Positions 33,222 to 43,100 of a DNA stretch of 64,000 nt are shown here, piece by piece. The notes beneath the pieces were generated by a model, which saw only the letters and a program-made list of their open reading frames with translations, was not told where the DNA came from and searched no databases. The stretch covers positions 682,001-746,000 of the forward strand of contig NZ_JAAGLY010000002.1 of NCBI RefSeq assembly GCF_010548375.1, read 5' to 3'. A program made the translations under genes and the position numbers. This DNA is from Streptomyces sp. SID13726. Its GTDB lineage: Bacteria; Actinomycetota; Actinomycetes; Streptomycetales; Streptomycetaceae. The stretch's first letter is position 1. Each line of letters begins with the position of its first letter.

Positions 33222-34091
33222 GTGAGTCAGTTCCTGCTTGTCCTGGTCAGCGGAGTGGCCAGTGGAGCCGTGTACGGCCTCATGGGTCTCGGGCTGGTCA
33301 TCATCTACCGGGCCACGGACGTCGTGAACTTCGCGATGGCGTCGCTCGCGACCCTGGGCCTGTACGTGGCGGTCTCGCTGCACGACCGCGGAGTGGCCAC
33401 GGTGCTCGGCATCCTCGCCGCCGTCGCGATCACCGTGGCGGCGGGCCTGCTGGTGCGGGAGACGGTGATCCGGCCGCTCGGACAGGGCCAGTTGTTCTCC
33501 GCGCTCGTCGTGACGATGGGCGTGTCCCTGATCGCGGAGAGCGCGGCGGGCTCGATCTGGGGCGACCAGCCCAAGGCCTTCCCCAGCCTGGTCGACGGGA
33601 CCGTGCGCTTCTCGGGCGCCGCGGTACCGGTCCAGAGCCTGTTGACGATCGCCGTCGCCGCCGTCGCGATGGCACTGGTGGGATATCTCTTCGCCCGCAC
33701 CACGCTCGGCTCGGCCATGCGCGCCGTTGCCGAGTCCGCGGACACCGCCCGGGTGCTCGGGCTGAGCGCCCAGCGCCTGGCCCGGATCTCGTGGGCGCTG
33801 GGCCTGGGCCTCGCCGCACTCGCCGCCTGTCTGTACGCCCCGCGGTCCGGGCTGGTGCCCACCGCGCTGGTCGCGCCCCTGTTCCGGGCCTTCGCCGGGA
33901 TCTTCCTGGGCGGCCTGACCAGCATGTACGGCGCCGTCCTCGGCGGGCTGACCATCGGCGTCCTGGACAACCTCGCGGCGAACTACGTCTCCGCGAGCTT
34001 CCGGGACACGTTCGTGTTCTCGTTCACCGTGCTGGTGCTGCTGATCCGTCCGCAGGGCATGTTCGGCACCCGCACCTTCCAACGGGTCTGA
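33222..34091 (+). CDS. Branched-chain-type ABC transporter permease (LivH family)
   Basis: A 289-residue polytopic permease (about eight hydrophobic segments). The opening SGVASGAVYGLMGLGLVIIYRATDVVNFAMAS is the LivH signature, followed by RPLGQG and a cytoplasmic loop containing SAMRAVAESADTARVLGL, the ATPase-docking motif of this family. The GTG at 33222 has an AGGGAGGG Shine-Dalgarno. It starts a three-gene importer operon (LivH, LivM-LivG-LivF fusion, binding protein) whose position inside a degradation locus indicates uptake of the catabolic substrate rather than amino acids; Liv-type systems importing aromatic acids and steroids are known. Confidence 0.9.
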   Translation: MSQFLLVLVSGVASGAVYGLMGLGLVIIYRATDVVNFAMASLATLGLYVAVSLHDRGVATVLGILAAVAITVAAGLLVRETVIRPLGQGQLFSALVVTMGVSLIAESAAGSIWGDQPKAFPSLVDGTVRFSGAAVPVQSLLTIAVAAVAMALVGYLFARTTLGSAMRAVAESADTARVLGLSAQRLARISWALGLGLAALAACLYAPRSGLVPTALVAPLFRAFAGIFLGGLTSMYGAVLGGLTIGVLDNLAANYVSASFRDTFVFSFTVLVLLIRPQGMFGTRTFQRV

Positions 34092-34103
34092 GGGGTCGCA
34101 TCC

Positions 34104-36632
34104 ATGATCTTCAACCGTTCCCTCCTGGCGCGGGCCGCCCTGGGCCCGGCCGCCGGCGCGGTGCTCATGGCGTTCATGGCCTCCGGCGCGATCCCCGCGT
34201 ACCAGATGTACTCGGTGGGGCTCGCGGCCGTGTACACGATCGTCGTGCTGTCGGTCGGCCTGCTGGCCGGCTGGTCCGGCATCTGGTCGGTGGGCCACCC
34301 CGCGTTCTTCGCCATCGGCGCCTACTTCGCGGCGTACGGCAGCGGTCACGACTGGGCGCTGGAGACGGTGGTCCTCGGCGCCGTCGCCACCGGGGCCGCC
34401 CTGGGCGCCTTCCTCGGGTACGCCGGTGCCAGGTTCTCGGTGCTGTACATCGCGCTGCTGACCCTCGCCTTCACCACGGTCACCCTGGAGCTGATCAACC
34501 GCTGGTCCAGCGTGACCGGCGGTGACCAGGGCGTGCCGGTGATCCAGCTGCGCAGCGCGCTGGGGCTGGGCACGCTCCTGGGCGGCAGCACCGAGTCGCA
34601 GTACCTCGCGGTCGGGGCCGCGGCCGTCGTGCTCGCGCTGGCCGTGCCGGCCGCCGCCTCGGGGCTGCGGATGCGGCTGGTGGCCGCCAAGTCGCACCCC
34701 TTGGCGGCCCGTACGATCGGCATCGCGCCGGAGGCCCAGTCGTCGCTGTCGTTCGCGGTGAGCGGGGCGTGCACCTGCTTCGCGGGCGTGCTGCTCGGGC
34801 TGCTCACCGGGTTCGTCAGCCCGGACCCGTTCTCGCTGACCTTCGGCATCTCGCTGATCGCGGCCTGTGTGCTCGGCGGGGTCGGCACCGTCGTCGGCGC
34901 CGTGGCCGGCGGTGTCTACCTGACATGGAACCCGTCCCTGTCGTCGGCCGTCGGACTGCCCCAGCCGGTCGTGCAGGGCCTCGTCCTGATCTGCGGGCTC
35001 CTCTTCCTGCCCGGTGGCGTGGTGCCGTTCCTCGCCAGGCCCGCACGGAGCCTCCTGCGGCGCGTGCTGCGCCGGACCGACACCGAACTCCCCCTGCCCG
35101 CGGCCGAGTCGCCGAGCGGGCCACCGGCCGATGCGGCCCCGGAGGTCGGCGGGCCGGTGCTGCTGAAGCTGGAGCACGTGTCGGTGTCGTACGGCGGGCT
35201 CAAGGCGCTGGAGGACGCCTCGCTGTCGCTCAGGCAGAACGAGGTCCTGGCGGTGATCGGGCCCAACGGGGCCGGAAAGACGACCCTGTTGAACGCGCTG
35301 TCGGGGCTGACCGGCAACGGCAGGGTCAGCGGCACCGCCGAGTTCGGTGGCCGGTCCCTGCTGGCGGCGCGGGCGACCGCGCGGAGCCGGCTGGGCATCG
35401 GGCGCACCTTCCAGCACGCGGAGGTGTTCTCCGAACTCACCGTCGCGGAGAACGTGTTGTGCACCCGGCGCCGGATCACCGCCAAGGACCGGGCCGAGGT
35501 GGCACGGCTGCTGAGCTCCGTCGGACTCGCGGAGGTGGCCGAACGCCGCCCCGGCGAGCTGCCGTTCGGCCTCCAGAAGCGTCTCGACCTGGCCCGCGCG
35601 ATGGCCGGGGAGCCGCGGCTGCTGGTGCTGGACGAGCCGTTCGGCGGGCTCGACTCGGGTGAACGGGCGCTGCTGGCGGGGCACATCAGGCGGCTGCACG
35701 CCGGCGGCACGGCCGTGGTGGTCATCGACCACGTCCTCGACGACCTGTTCTCCGTCGCCCACCGGGTGCTCGCCTTCGACTTCGGCCGCACGATCGGCGA
35801 GGGCACCCCGGACACCGTCCTGGCGGACCCGAAGGTGCGGTCGTCGTACCTGGGCACGGTCGACGGCAGGACCCGGCCGCCCGAGCACGTGGGCGAGCGG
35901 AGCATGATCCGGCTGCACGGCGTCGGCCACACGTACGGCGGGGTGGTGGCCCTGCGCGACGTCGACCTGGATGTGCGCCAGGGGGTCGTGCTGGGCATCG
36001 CCGGGGCCAACGGGGCGGGCAAGAGCACGCTGGCCGGCATCCTGCACGGCTCGCTCGCCCCGGCCCGCGGCGACCGGGAGACGGGCGGGGCGGTCCGCAC
36101 CAGCCTGGCGCCCGAGGGGCGGGCCCTGTTCAAGACGCTGTCGCTGCGCGAGAACCTGGAGGTCGCGGCGTACGCGGCCGGGATCAGCGGGACTGCGTTG
36201 CGGGAGCGGATGGCGGAGACCGTGCAGTGGCTGCCGCCGCGGCTGCGCGACCGGATGTCCGCCTCCGCCGGCGGGCTGTCCGGCGGTGAGCAGCAGATGC
36301 TCGCCATCGCCCGGGCGCTCATCGTCGGGCCGGACGTCCTGATCGTCGACGAACCGGCGCTCGGTCTCGCCCCCGCGCTGGTCGACGAGGTCTACGACCG
36401 GCTGGCGAGGCTGGCCCACGACGGCCTGACGGTCGTCCTGCTGGAACAGCTGCTCAGCCGCGCGATGTCCGTCTGCCACGAGGTGGCCGTGCTGCACGAG
36501 GGTGTCGTGGCGGCCCAGGGGCGGCCCGGGGACGCGGAGTTCGCGGCCCTGGCGGAAGCGGCGTACTTCAGCGGCGGTCACGCGTCCGCCACGACCGCGG
36601 GGGCCGCCGCCCGGACCTCCCAGGTGACCTGA
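34104..36632 (+). CDS. Fused Liv-type permease and two ATPases (LivM-LivG-LivF) in one chain
   Basis: An 842-residue fusion. Residues 1-345 are a LivM-type permease (SVGLLAGWSGIWSVGHPAFFAIGAYFAAY). ATPase 1 (about 352-590) has Walker A GPNGAGKTT at 386, Walker B LLVLDEPFGGLD, and a divergent signature motif LPFGLQKRL in place of LSGGQ. ATPase 2 (about 600-842) has Walker A GANGAGKST at 634, signature LSGGEQQML and Walker B VLIVDEPALGLAP. The stretch between Walker A and the Q-loop of ATPase 2 is shorter than in typical LivF. LivM-LivG fusions are common; adding LivF to the same chain is less usual. It would provide a complete half-transporter and both motor domains in one polypeptide. Confidence 0.9.
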   Translation: MIFNRSLLARAALGPAAGAVLMAFMASGAIPAYQMYSVGLAAVYTIVVLSVGLLAGWSGIWSVGHPAFFAIGAYFAAYGSGHDWALETVVLGAVATGAALGAFLGYAGARFSVLYIALLTLAFTTVTLELINRWSSVTGGDQGVPVIQLRSALGLGTLLGGSTESQYLAVGAAAVVLALAVPAAASGLRMRLVAAKSHPLAARTIGIAPEAQSSLSFAVSGACTCFAGVLLGLLTGFVSPDPFSLTFGISLIAACVLGGVGTVVGAVAGGVYLTWNPSLSSAVGLPQPVVQGLVLICGLLFLPGGVVPFLARPARSLLRRVLRRTDTELPLPAAESPSGPPADAAPEVGGPVLLKLEHVSVSYGGLKALEDASLSLRQNEVLAVIGPNGAGKTTLLNALSGLTGNGRVSGTAEFGGRSLLAARATARSRLGIGRTFQHAEVFSELTVAENVLCTRRRITAKDRAEVARLLSSVGLAEVAERRPGELPFGLQKRLDLARAMAGEPRLLVLDEPFGGLDSGERALLAGHIRRLHAGGTAVVVIDHVLDDLFSVAHRVLAFDFGRTIGEGTPDTVLADPKVRSSYLGTVDGRTRPPEHVGERSMIRLHGVGHTYGGVVALRDVDLDVRQGVVLGIAGANGAGKSTLAGILHGSLAPARGDRETGGAVRTSLAPEGRALFKTLSLRENLEVAAYAAGISGTALRERMAETVQWLPPRLRDRMSASAGGLSGGEQQMLAIARALIVGPDVLIVDEPALGLAPALVDEVYDRLARLAHDGLTVVLLEQLLSRAMSVCHEVAVLHEGVVAAQGRPGDAEFAALAEAAYFSGGHASATTAGAAARTSQVT

Positions 36633-36682
36633 GAACCCGTCAAGAACTGTTGCTGGAAATCCCGTTGTGAACGAGGTGGACC

Positions 36683-37894
36683 GTGTTCCGGACAATGAGT
36701 AGATTCCGCCGCGCCGCGGGGACGACGGCCGTCCTGGCCGTCGTGGCGCTGACCGCCAACGCCTGCGCCGACCAGGACTCTTCGGGGGCCGCCGGCGGCT
36801 CCTCCGAGATCCGCATCGGCGCGTGGCTCCCCCTGACCGGTGCCACCGCCTCGTACGGCGTGCCCCAGAAGGCGGGCGCCGACGCCTACTTCAAGATGCT
36901 CAACGCCCAGGGCGGCATCAACGGCCGCAAGGTCCGCTGGACCGTCAAGGACAACGCGGCCGACCCGCAGCAGACCGTGCAGATCGCGCGGGAACTCGTG
37001 GGCCAGGACAAGGTCGTGGCCATCGTCAACGCGAACGGCACCTCCCAGGCGGAGGCCGCCTTCCCGTTCGTCCTCAACCAGTCCAAGGTGCCGGTCCTCA
37101 ACGAGGTGGGCGGCAGCGAGAACTGGTACAAGCCGCCGCGCCCCGGTCTGTTCGGCACCCAGACCCTCTACGAGGACCAGGCCGCGGCGATCGCCGCGTG
37201 GGCGGTGCAGGACGGCGCGAAGAAGATCCTCGTCGTGCACAGCGACCCGGCCGCGTTCGTGAACGTGGCCGAGCAGGTGGGCCCGGTCGCGAAGAAGGTG
37301 GACCCCTCGGTCGAGGTGGACCGGCTGCCGGTGAAGTACCAGACCACCGACTACACCCCGGTGATCAGCAAGGTGAAGGCGGCGAAACCGCAGGCGGTGA
37401 TCCTGATCCTCACCTCCCCGGAAGCGGCCGCCTTCCTCAAGGAGGCCAAGCTCCAGGGGGTCTCGCTGCCCACCTACGCCTACGCGCCGGTGGCCGCCGA
37501 GTCGACCGTTTCCCTCGCCAAGGACGCCGCCGAGGGCCTCAAGGCCGTGCAGCTGGTGAAGGCGCCCTCGGACCCGGACCCCGCGGTGAAGGAGTTCCGG
37601 ACCGCGATGGCCAAGTACGAACCCGGTCAGGACGCCGGCTTCCTCGCGCTGTGGGGCTGGAGCAACGCGAAGGTGTTCGCCCAGATCGCCGAGACCGTCA
37701 AGGGCCCGGTCACCTCGCAGTCCCTGACCGCCGCCTACCAGAAGGCGTCCTCCGTGGACCCGGGGGTGTCACCGGTGATGAAGTTCGGCGCGAGTCAGCA
37801 TCTCGGCACGCGCAGTGTGCAGCGCGTGGAGGTGAAGAACGGCGTCTGGACATCGGTCGGTGACTTCTACACGCCTCCGGCGCGCACGGACTGA
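36683..37894 (+). CDS. Liv-type ABC transporter substrate-binding lipoprotein
   Basis: A 403-residue binding protein with a lipoprotein signal (lipobox ending at Cys28 in LTANAC). The fold motifs are IRIGAWLPLTGATASYGVPQKAGADAYFKMLNAQGGINGRKV and the hinge region around VVAIVNANGTSQAEAAFPF, typical of type-I periplasmic binding proteins (LivJ/LivK-like). GTG at 36683 lies 6 bp after GAGG; a downstream ATG at 36695 lacks an RBS. It ends the operon that imports the presumed locus substrate. The ligand cannot be deduced, though aromatic or polycyclic acids are plausible given the neighbours. Confidence 0.88.
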   Translation: MFRTMSRFRRAAGTTAVLAVVALTANACADQDSSGAAGGSSEIRIGAWLPLTGATASYGVPQKAGADAYFKMLNAQGGINGRKVRWTVKDNAADPQQTVQIARELVGQDKVVAIVNANGTSQAEAAFPFVLNQSKVPVLNEVGGSENWYKPPRPGLFGTQTLYEDQAAAIAAWAVQDGAKKILVVHSDPAAFVNVAEQVGPVAKKVDPSVEVDRLPVKYQTTDYTPVISKVKAAKPQAVILILTSPEAAAFLKEAKLQGVSLPTYAYAPVAAESTVSLAKDAAEGLKAVQLVKAPSDPDPAVKEFRTAMAKYEPGQDAGFLALWGWSNAKVFAQIAETVKGPVTSQSLTAAYQKASSVDPGVSPVMKFGASQHLGTRSVQRVEVKNGVWTSVGDFYTPPARTD

Positions 37895-37922
37895 GCCCGG
37901 CCCGGGTGCCCTGCGCCCGCTC

Positions 37923-39053
37923 TCACCGCGGGGCCGCGTCGGTGCCGCGGCCCCCGGTCAGCCGTAGCGTCGCGAAGGCCACGAGGCCCGCCGTGCCGCC
38001 GAAGGTGAGGGCGGCGGGGACGCCCTGGCCGAGGTTGGAGAAGAGGTGGACCGGGCCCCACACGGCGGCCGTGCCGTCAATCGCCATGTGCAGGATCTGG
38101 CTCGACAGCAGCCCCAGTACGGTCGCGCAGACCGCGCCGAGCGTCATCGCCGGGGCGGTGGTCCGGGTGAGCAGGCCGGGCAGGAGGCGCAGCGACCACC
38201 ACACCACGGCCAGCACCAGCGCGTCGGCGGCCCGGTAGAGCAGCCAGTCGCCGAACGGTGTGCTCGACGGGCTCGTCCAGACGCCGAGGAGCAGCCACTG
38301 GCGCAGCAGGTCGCCGGGCTCGGAGAACAGGCCCGCGCCGCTGAAGGAGGTCTGGATCCAGGCCGCCACCGACTGGTAGGAGAGGATCACCAGCGACACC
38401 GCGACGACCGCGGTGCCCACGCTCGCGGCCAGGCGGGCGGCGGGCGCCGGCACGCTCGCCCGGGGCGGTGTCTCCTCCCCCTTGGCGGCGATCCGCCCGA
38501 TCAGGACCGTGAGCAGGGCGGTCAGCAGGGCCGCGAACACCGAGACCGGTGCGCCGGACTCGATCACCCCGGCCAGCTGGGGCAGGACGCGGTAACTGCC
38601 GTGGCCCCGGGAGGCGATGAACCAGGGCGCGGAGACCGTCACGGCCAGGGTGGCGGCCACCGGGCCCCACGCCCACAGCGCCAGCAGGGTGGCCGGGGTG
38701 CGGCCCCGCGCCGGCGGGATCCTGCGCACCAGGAGCAGCGCGCCGGCCACGAAGAACGCGAACAGTGCCACGAACCTGATCTGCATCGCGGTGCTGTACA
38801 GACCGGAGTACTGGGTCGCGCCGCTCACCGACGCGGTTCCCGCGTCGGCGGCCACGTCGGACACCGAGGCCGTCGGGGAGTCGTACGCCCAAGGGGTGAG
38901 CCAGCGCCGGAGCTCGTTCACGGAATCGATGTCGAACACGCTGGTGGAGCCGCGCAGTTGGAGTGCCTGCGCGCTCGCCCCCGCCCACCACAGCAACAGC
39001 GTGATCAGCAGGCCTCCGACCAGTGCCGGTATCACCGCGCGCCGGTATGTCAT
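37923..39053 (-). CDS. Polytopic membrane protein of unknown function
   Basis: A 376-residue protein with about eight predicted membrane helices, for example VIPALVGGLLITLLLWWAG near the N-terminus, FVALFAFFVAGALLLV and SVFAALLTALLTVLIG. A Ser/Thr-rich extracytoplasmic loop follows the first helix (residues 35-80), and a charged loop with PPRASVPAPAARL lies mid-protein. I do not recognise a family. ATG at 39053 has a GGGGGAAG Shine-Dalgarno. It is convergent with the binding protein and divergent from the amidohydrolase at 39228, so it is probably a separate unit with no operon link to the pathway. Confidence 0.7.
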   Translation of the reverse strand: MTYRRAVIPALVGGLLITLLLWWAGASAQALQLRGSTSVFDIDSVNELRRWLTPWAYDSPTASVSDVAADAGTASVSGATQYSGLYSTAMQIRFVALFAFFVAGALLLVRRIPPARGRTPATLLALWAWGPVAATLAVTVSAPWFIASRGHGSYRVLPQLAGVIESGAPVSVFAALLTALLTVLIGRIAAKGEETPPRASVPAPAARLAASVGTAVVAVSLVILSYQSVAAWIQTSFSGAGLFSEPGDLLRQWLLLGVWTSPSSTPFGDWLLYRAADALVLAVVWWSLRLLPGLLTRTTAPAMTLGAVCATVLGLLSSQILHMAIDGTAAVWGPVHLFSNLGQGVPAALTFGGTAGLVAFATLRLTGGRGTDAAPR

Positions 39054-39227
39054 GTGCTTCCCCCGTCTCGGCCCCGCGTCCTCGGGCGTTTCGAACAGAG
39101 GAAGGGTAGGCGGTGGTGATCACGCGCTCGCGCCCGGCCCGGTTCCCGGTCCGTGTGATGGATCCCTCAGCGCGGCTCCGGCGCGAAAGGTCGCCCTGTC
39201 CCCGTGCCAGGGACGATCGTGGGCGGT

Positions 39228-40133
39228 ATGAACGATCACCACGGCACGGCCGGCGACTCGGAGGAGGCCGGTGAGGTCCGGCGTTTCTGGGCGGGGCTCG
39301 GGCTTCCCGGGCTGATCGACGTGCACACCCACTTCATGCCCGAGCGGGTGCTGCACAAGGTCTGGGAGTACTTCGACACCAACGGGCCGCTGGTCGGCGG
39401 GCTGGAGTGGCCGATCACGTACCGGAAGGCGGAGGCGGAACGGACGGCCGTACTGCGGGAGTTCGGGGTCCGCGCCTTCACCTCGATGCTCTACCCGCAC
39501 AAACCCGGCATGGCCACCTGGCTGAACGCCTGGGCGGTCGACTTCGCCCGGCGCACCCCCGACTGTCTGCACACCGCGACGCTCTACCCGGAGGAGGGCG
39601 TCGAGACGTACGTGCGCGAGGCGGTCGAGGCGGGGGCGCGGGTGTTCAAGGCGCATGTGCAGGTGGGGGCGTACGACCCGGCCGACGAGCGGCTCCAGGG
39701 GGCGTGGGGTGTGCTGGCCGAGGCCGGGATCCCCGTGGTGACGCACTGCGGCTCGGGGCCCGCGCCCGGCAAGCACACCGGGCCCGAGCCCATCGCCCGG
39801 GTGCTCAGGCGCCACCCCCGGCTGCGGCTGGTCGTCGCGCACATGGGCATGCCGGAGTACGAGGAGTTCCTGGACCTCGCCGAGCGGTACGACGAGGTGC
39901 GGCTGGACACGACGATGGCGTTCACCGACTTCACCGAGGGGTTCATGCCGTTCCCTCGGCAGGCCCTGCCCCGGCTGGCCGCGCTCGGTGACCGCGTCCT
40001 GCTGGGCACCGACTTCCCCAACATCCCCTACCCGTACCTGCATCAGCTCCGGGCGCTGGAGCGGCTGGGGCTCGGGGAGGAGTGGCTGCGGGCGGTGTGC
40101 CACGACAACGCGGCGGGTCTGTTCGGCGTATAG
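39228..40133 (+). CDS. Amidohydrolase_2-family metal-dependent hydrolase
   Basis: A 301-residue TIM-barrel hydrolase. The metal ligands are DVHTHFMPE (HxH) near residue 34, KAHVQVG (carboxylate-free Lys region), VVTHCGSG, VVAHMGMPEYEEF, and the terminal Asp in LLGTDFPNIPYPY. This pattern matches decarboxylases and hydrolases of the ACMSD/amidohydrolase_2 group. ATG at 39228 is favoured; a GTG at 39204 would add eight residues. It stands alone, on the plus strand, convergent with the EccC-like gene. It may be related to the catabolic locus or independent. Confidence 0.82.
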   Translation: MNDHHGTAGDSEEAGEVRRFWAGLGLPGLIDVHTHFMPERVLHKVWEYFDTNGPLVGGLEWPITYRKAEAERTAVLREFGVRAFTSMLYPHKPGMATWLNAWAVDFARRTPDCLHTATLYPEEGVETYVREAVEAGARVFKAHVQVGAYDPADERLQGAWGVLAEAGIPVVTHCGSGPAPGKHTGPEPIARVLRRHPRLRLVVAHMGMPEYEEFLDLAERYDEVRLDTTMAFTDFTEGFMPFPRQALPRLAALGDRVLLGTDFPNIPYPYLHQLRALERLGLGEEWLRAVCHDNAAGLFGV

Positions 40134-40181
40134 GGCTCCCTGCCGTGCGCTGCCGTGTCGGTCTGTCCTCGTCAGGCTTTG

Positions 40182-43100
40182 TCAGGCGGCCCCGTCCGGG
40201 CCGTCGAGCACGGTCTCCGGGATCTGCACGTTGATCAGTTCGCCGGTGCGCTGGTCGACGGTCAGGCCCCGGCCCGGCTTGCGGCCGCGCAGATGGGCGT
40301 GGGTCAGACGGGCGCCGATGTAGTCGCCCTCCAGGACGCTCGTCGGGCCGAGGAGGACACCCTTGCGGTGACGCTTGAGGGCGCTGAGCCAGCCCATCGC
40401 GCCCGCCATGGTCTCCGCGGTGGCCGAGACGACGATGCCGATACCGCGGTCCCTGCCGGACTCGGCCACGGACCGCAGGTTCTGGTCGATCGCCGGGAGG
40501 ACGAACAGATCGGCGTCGTCCACCACGACCACGCGGGGACCCGAACCCGCCTCCAGGGCCTCGGTGAACGCGTCCGGCGTGGGATCGGGTTCGGTGAGCA
40601 GCCGTACGCCCGGATGGTTCCCGAGGAGACGCAGCGGCGACTCTCGGGGCGCCAGGATCACCAGGCGGGTGCCGGAGGCGAGCAGGGAGACGGCGAGCGA
40701 GGCGAGGGCGGTGCTGCGGCCGGAGCCGGGCGGTCCCGCGACCGCGAAGGCCGGGGTGGCGTCCGCGAAGTCCACGCCCAGGGGCGCCACTTCGTCGCCG
40801 CCGAGTCCCAACAGGCCCCACATCGGGCGCCGTTCGGCCTCGCTGACCTTCTCGTACGCTTCCGTGAAGGCCACCTTCACCGGCAGTACGCCGATCCGGG
40901 CGGGCCTGCGGTCGGCGGCGATCCCCGTGTCCCGGCGGGTGGCGTCGGCGCCGATCCGGCGCAGCGCCTCGGCCTGGTCCTGGCCGGTGGCGCCGGGGGC
41001 GAGCAGGGCCACCTGGATCTCGGTGCCGCCGTCGGAGTTCCAGCCGCGGCCGGGCGGGACGACGTCGGGGATGTCCCGGGGGCGTCTGCCGACGGCGTGG
41101 TAGTCGGAGCGGTCGTTGAGCCGGAGCAGCAGCTTGTTGTCGTTGAGGGCGGTGGCCCGGCCGGCCAGCAGGGCGCGTTCGGAGGTGGCGACGACGTGCA
41201 GGCCGACGGCGGCGCCTTCCCTCAGCAGGCGGTTGACCTGGTCCATCTGCCGGCCGCCGTTGTGGTCGGCGATGAGGTCGACCAGGGCGTCCCAGCCGTC
41301 GATGAACAGCAGGACGTGGGCCGGGCGGGCGCCGGGGGCGACGATCCCGCGCAGTTCGGTGAGGTTGCTCGCGTGGTGCTCGGTGAGGAGTTCCTGACGG
41401 TGTGCCAGCTCCGCGTCGAGCCGGGCGAGCAGCCGCTCCAGGCGTTCCACGTCACCGCGCGGCACGACCGCGCCGCAGTGCGGCAGCACTCCGAGGGCGG
41501 ACAGCGCGCCGCCCGCGAAGTCGATGCCGTAGAGGTGGACGTCGGCGCTGGAGTGACCGCGGGCCAGGGCGCCGGCCATGGTCCTGAGGACCTGGGAGCG
41601 CCCGGAGCGCGGGATGCCGACGACGTAGAGGTGGCCGAACTCCGGCAGGTCCAGCCGGACCGGGAGCTGGGCCTGTGCCTCGGGGAGGTCGGACAGCGCC
41701 CAGGAGACGGGGGCGAGGCGGGCGCCGCCGGTCTCCTCGGGCTGCGGCAGGTCGTCGATGAGGACGTCCTGGCCGAGGGGTGCCAGCCAGGGGCTGGGCT
41801 GCGGGGCGCAGTCGGCGAGTTCCGCGGCCCGCGACACGGCCGTCACCAGGGCGTTGAGCTCGGTGGGCAGCCCCTCGTCCTCGGCCCGGTCGCCCGCCTG
41901 CTGCGGTTCGTCGGCGCCGGGGACGCCGAGGGCTCGGCCGAGTCGCTGCCAGTTCAGGGCGATACCCTGGATCCGGGACTCCTCGGCGGGCCGCTCCGGC
42001 CGGGGGGACGGTTCCGTGCCGGGCAGCGGGGTGCCGGCGTACGCGGTCTGGAACGGTACGACCGTCCCGTGCGCGAGTCGGGCCAGCGCCCGGCCGGGGG
42101 TGGCCGGGGAGATGCTGACGGCGTCCTTGGTGTCGATGACGTCCTGGCTCTCGACCGGGTCGGTGACCCGCAGGGCGATGCGCAGGTTGGTGTTGGCGCG
42201 GATGTCGCCGTTGACCACGCCGGCCGGGCGCTGGGTGGCCAGGATCAGGTGGATGCCGAGGGAGCGGCCGCGCTGGGCGATGCTCACCAGGCCGGGGATG
42301 AAGTCGGGGATCTCCCGGTAGAGGGTGGCGAACTCGTCGATGACGATGACCAGTCGAGGCATCGGCACCAGGTCGGGGGTGCGCCGGCGCATGCCCTGGT
42401 ACTCGGGCAGGTCCTTGGCGCCCGCCTCGGCCAGGAGGTGCTCGCGGCGGGTCAGTTCGGCCGACAGCGAGGTCAGCGCGCGCTGGACGAGGTGGCTGTC
42501 GAGGTCGGTGACCATGCCGAGGGTGTGCGGCAGTTCGACGCAGTCCTTGAAGGCGCTGCCGCCCTTGTAGTCGACCAGGACGAAGGTGAGTTCGTCGGGC
42601 CGGTTGACCGCGGCGAGGGAGCCCACGAAGGTCTGGAGCAGTTCGGACTTGCCGGACCCGGTGGTGCCGGCGACCAGGCCGTGCGGGCCGTCCTTGACCA
42701 GGTCGAAAGCGACCGGGCCGTCGTAGCCGGAGCCCAGCAGCACGGCGGTGGAGGCCGGGCGGTCCGCCCAGCGGGCCGCGACCCGCTCGGGGGTGGGCTC
42801 CGGCAGCCCCAGCAGGTCGAGCAGGCCGACCTCGGTGGGCAGGCCCTCGGAGGCGTCCGGGGTGACGTCACGGATCGGGGCGATGCCCCGGGCGACGCGC
42901 TCGCACCAGCCGGGTTCGACGAGATCGGGCCGGATGTCGGGGATCTCGGGCTCGCCGGTGCGGCGCAGGGTCAGCCGGTGGTTCTCGTGGCGGACGACGG
43001 CCGTGCACTCCTCGGGCAGCAGGCGCTCCTCCTGGTCCAGGCAGAGCGGGAAGATCCGGACCGCCGGGCCCTCCTTGAGGATCGAGACCACACCGGGCAC

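Noticed and set aside
33141..36695. A minus-strand open frame of 1184 codons over the transporter operon
   Set aside because: It runs antisense to LivH and the fusion protein, which have complete motifs. The antisense translation is low-complexity (His/Arg/Gly/Gln) with no recognisable fold.
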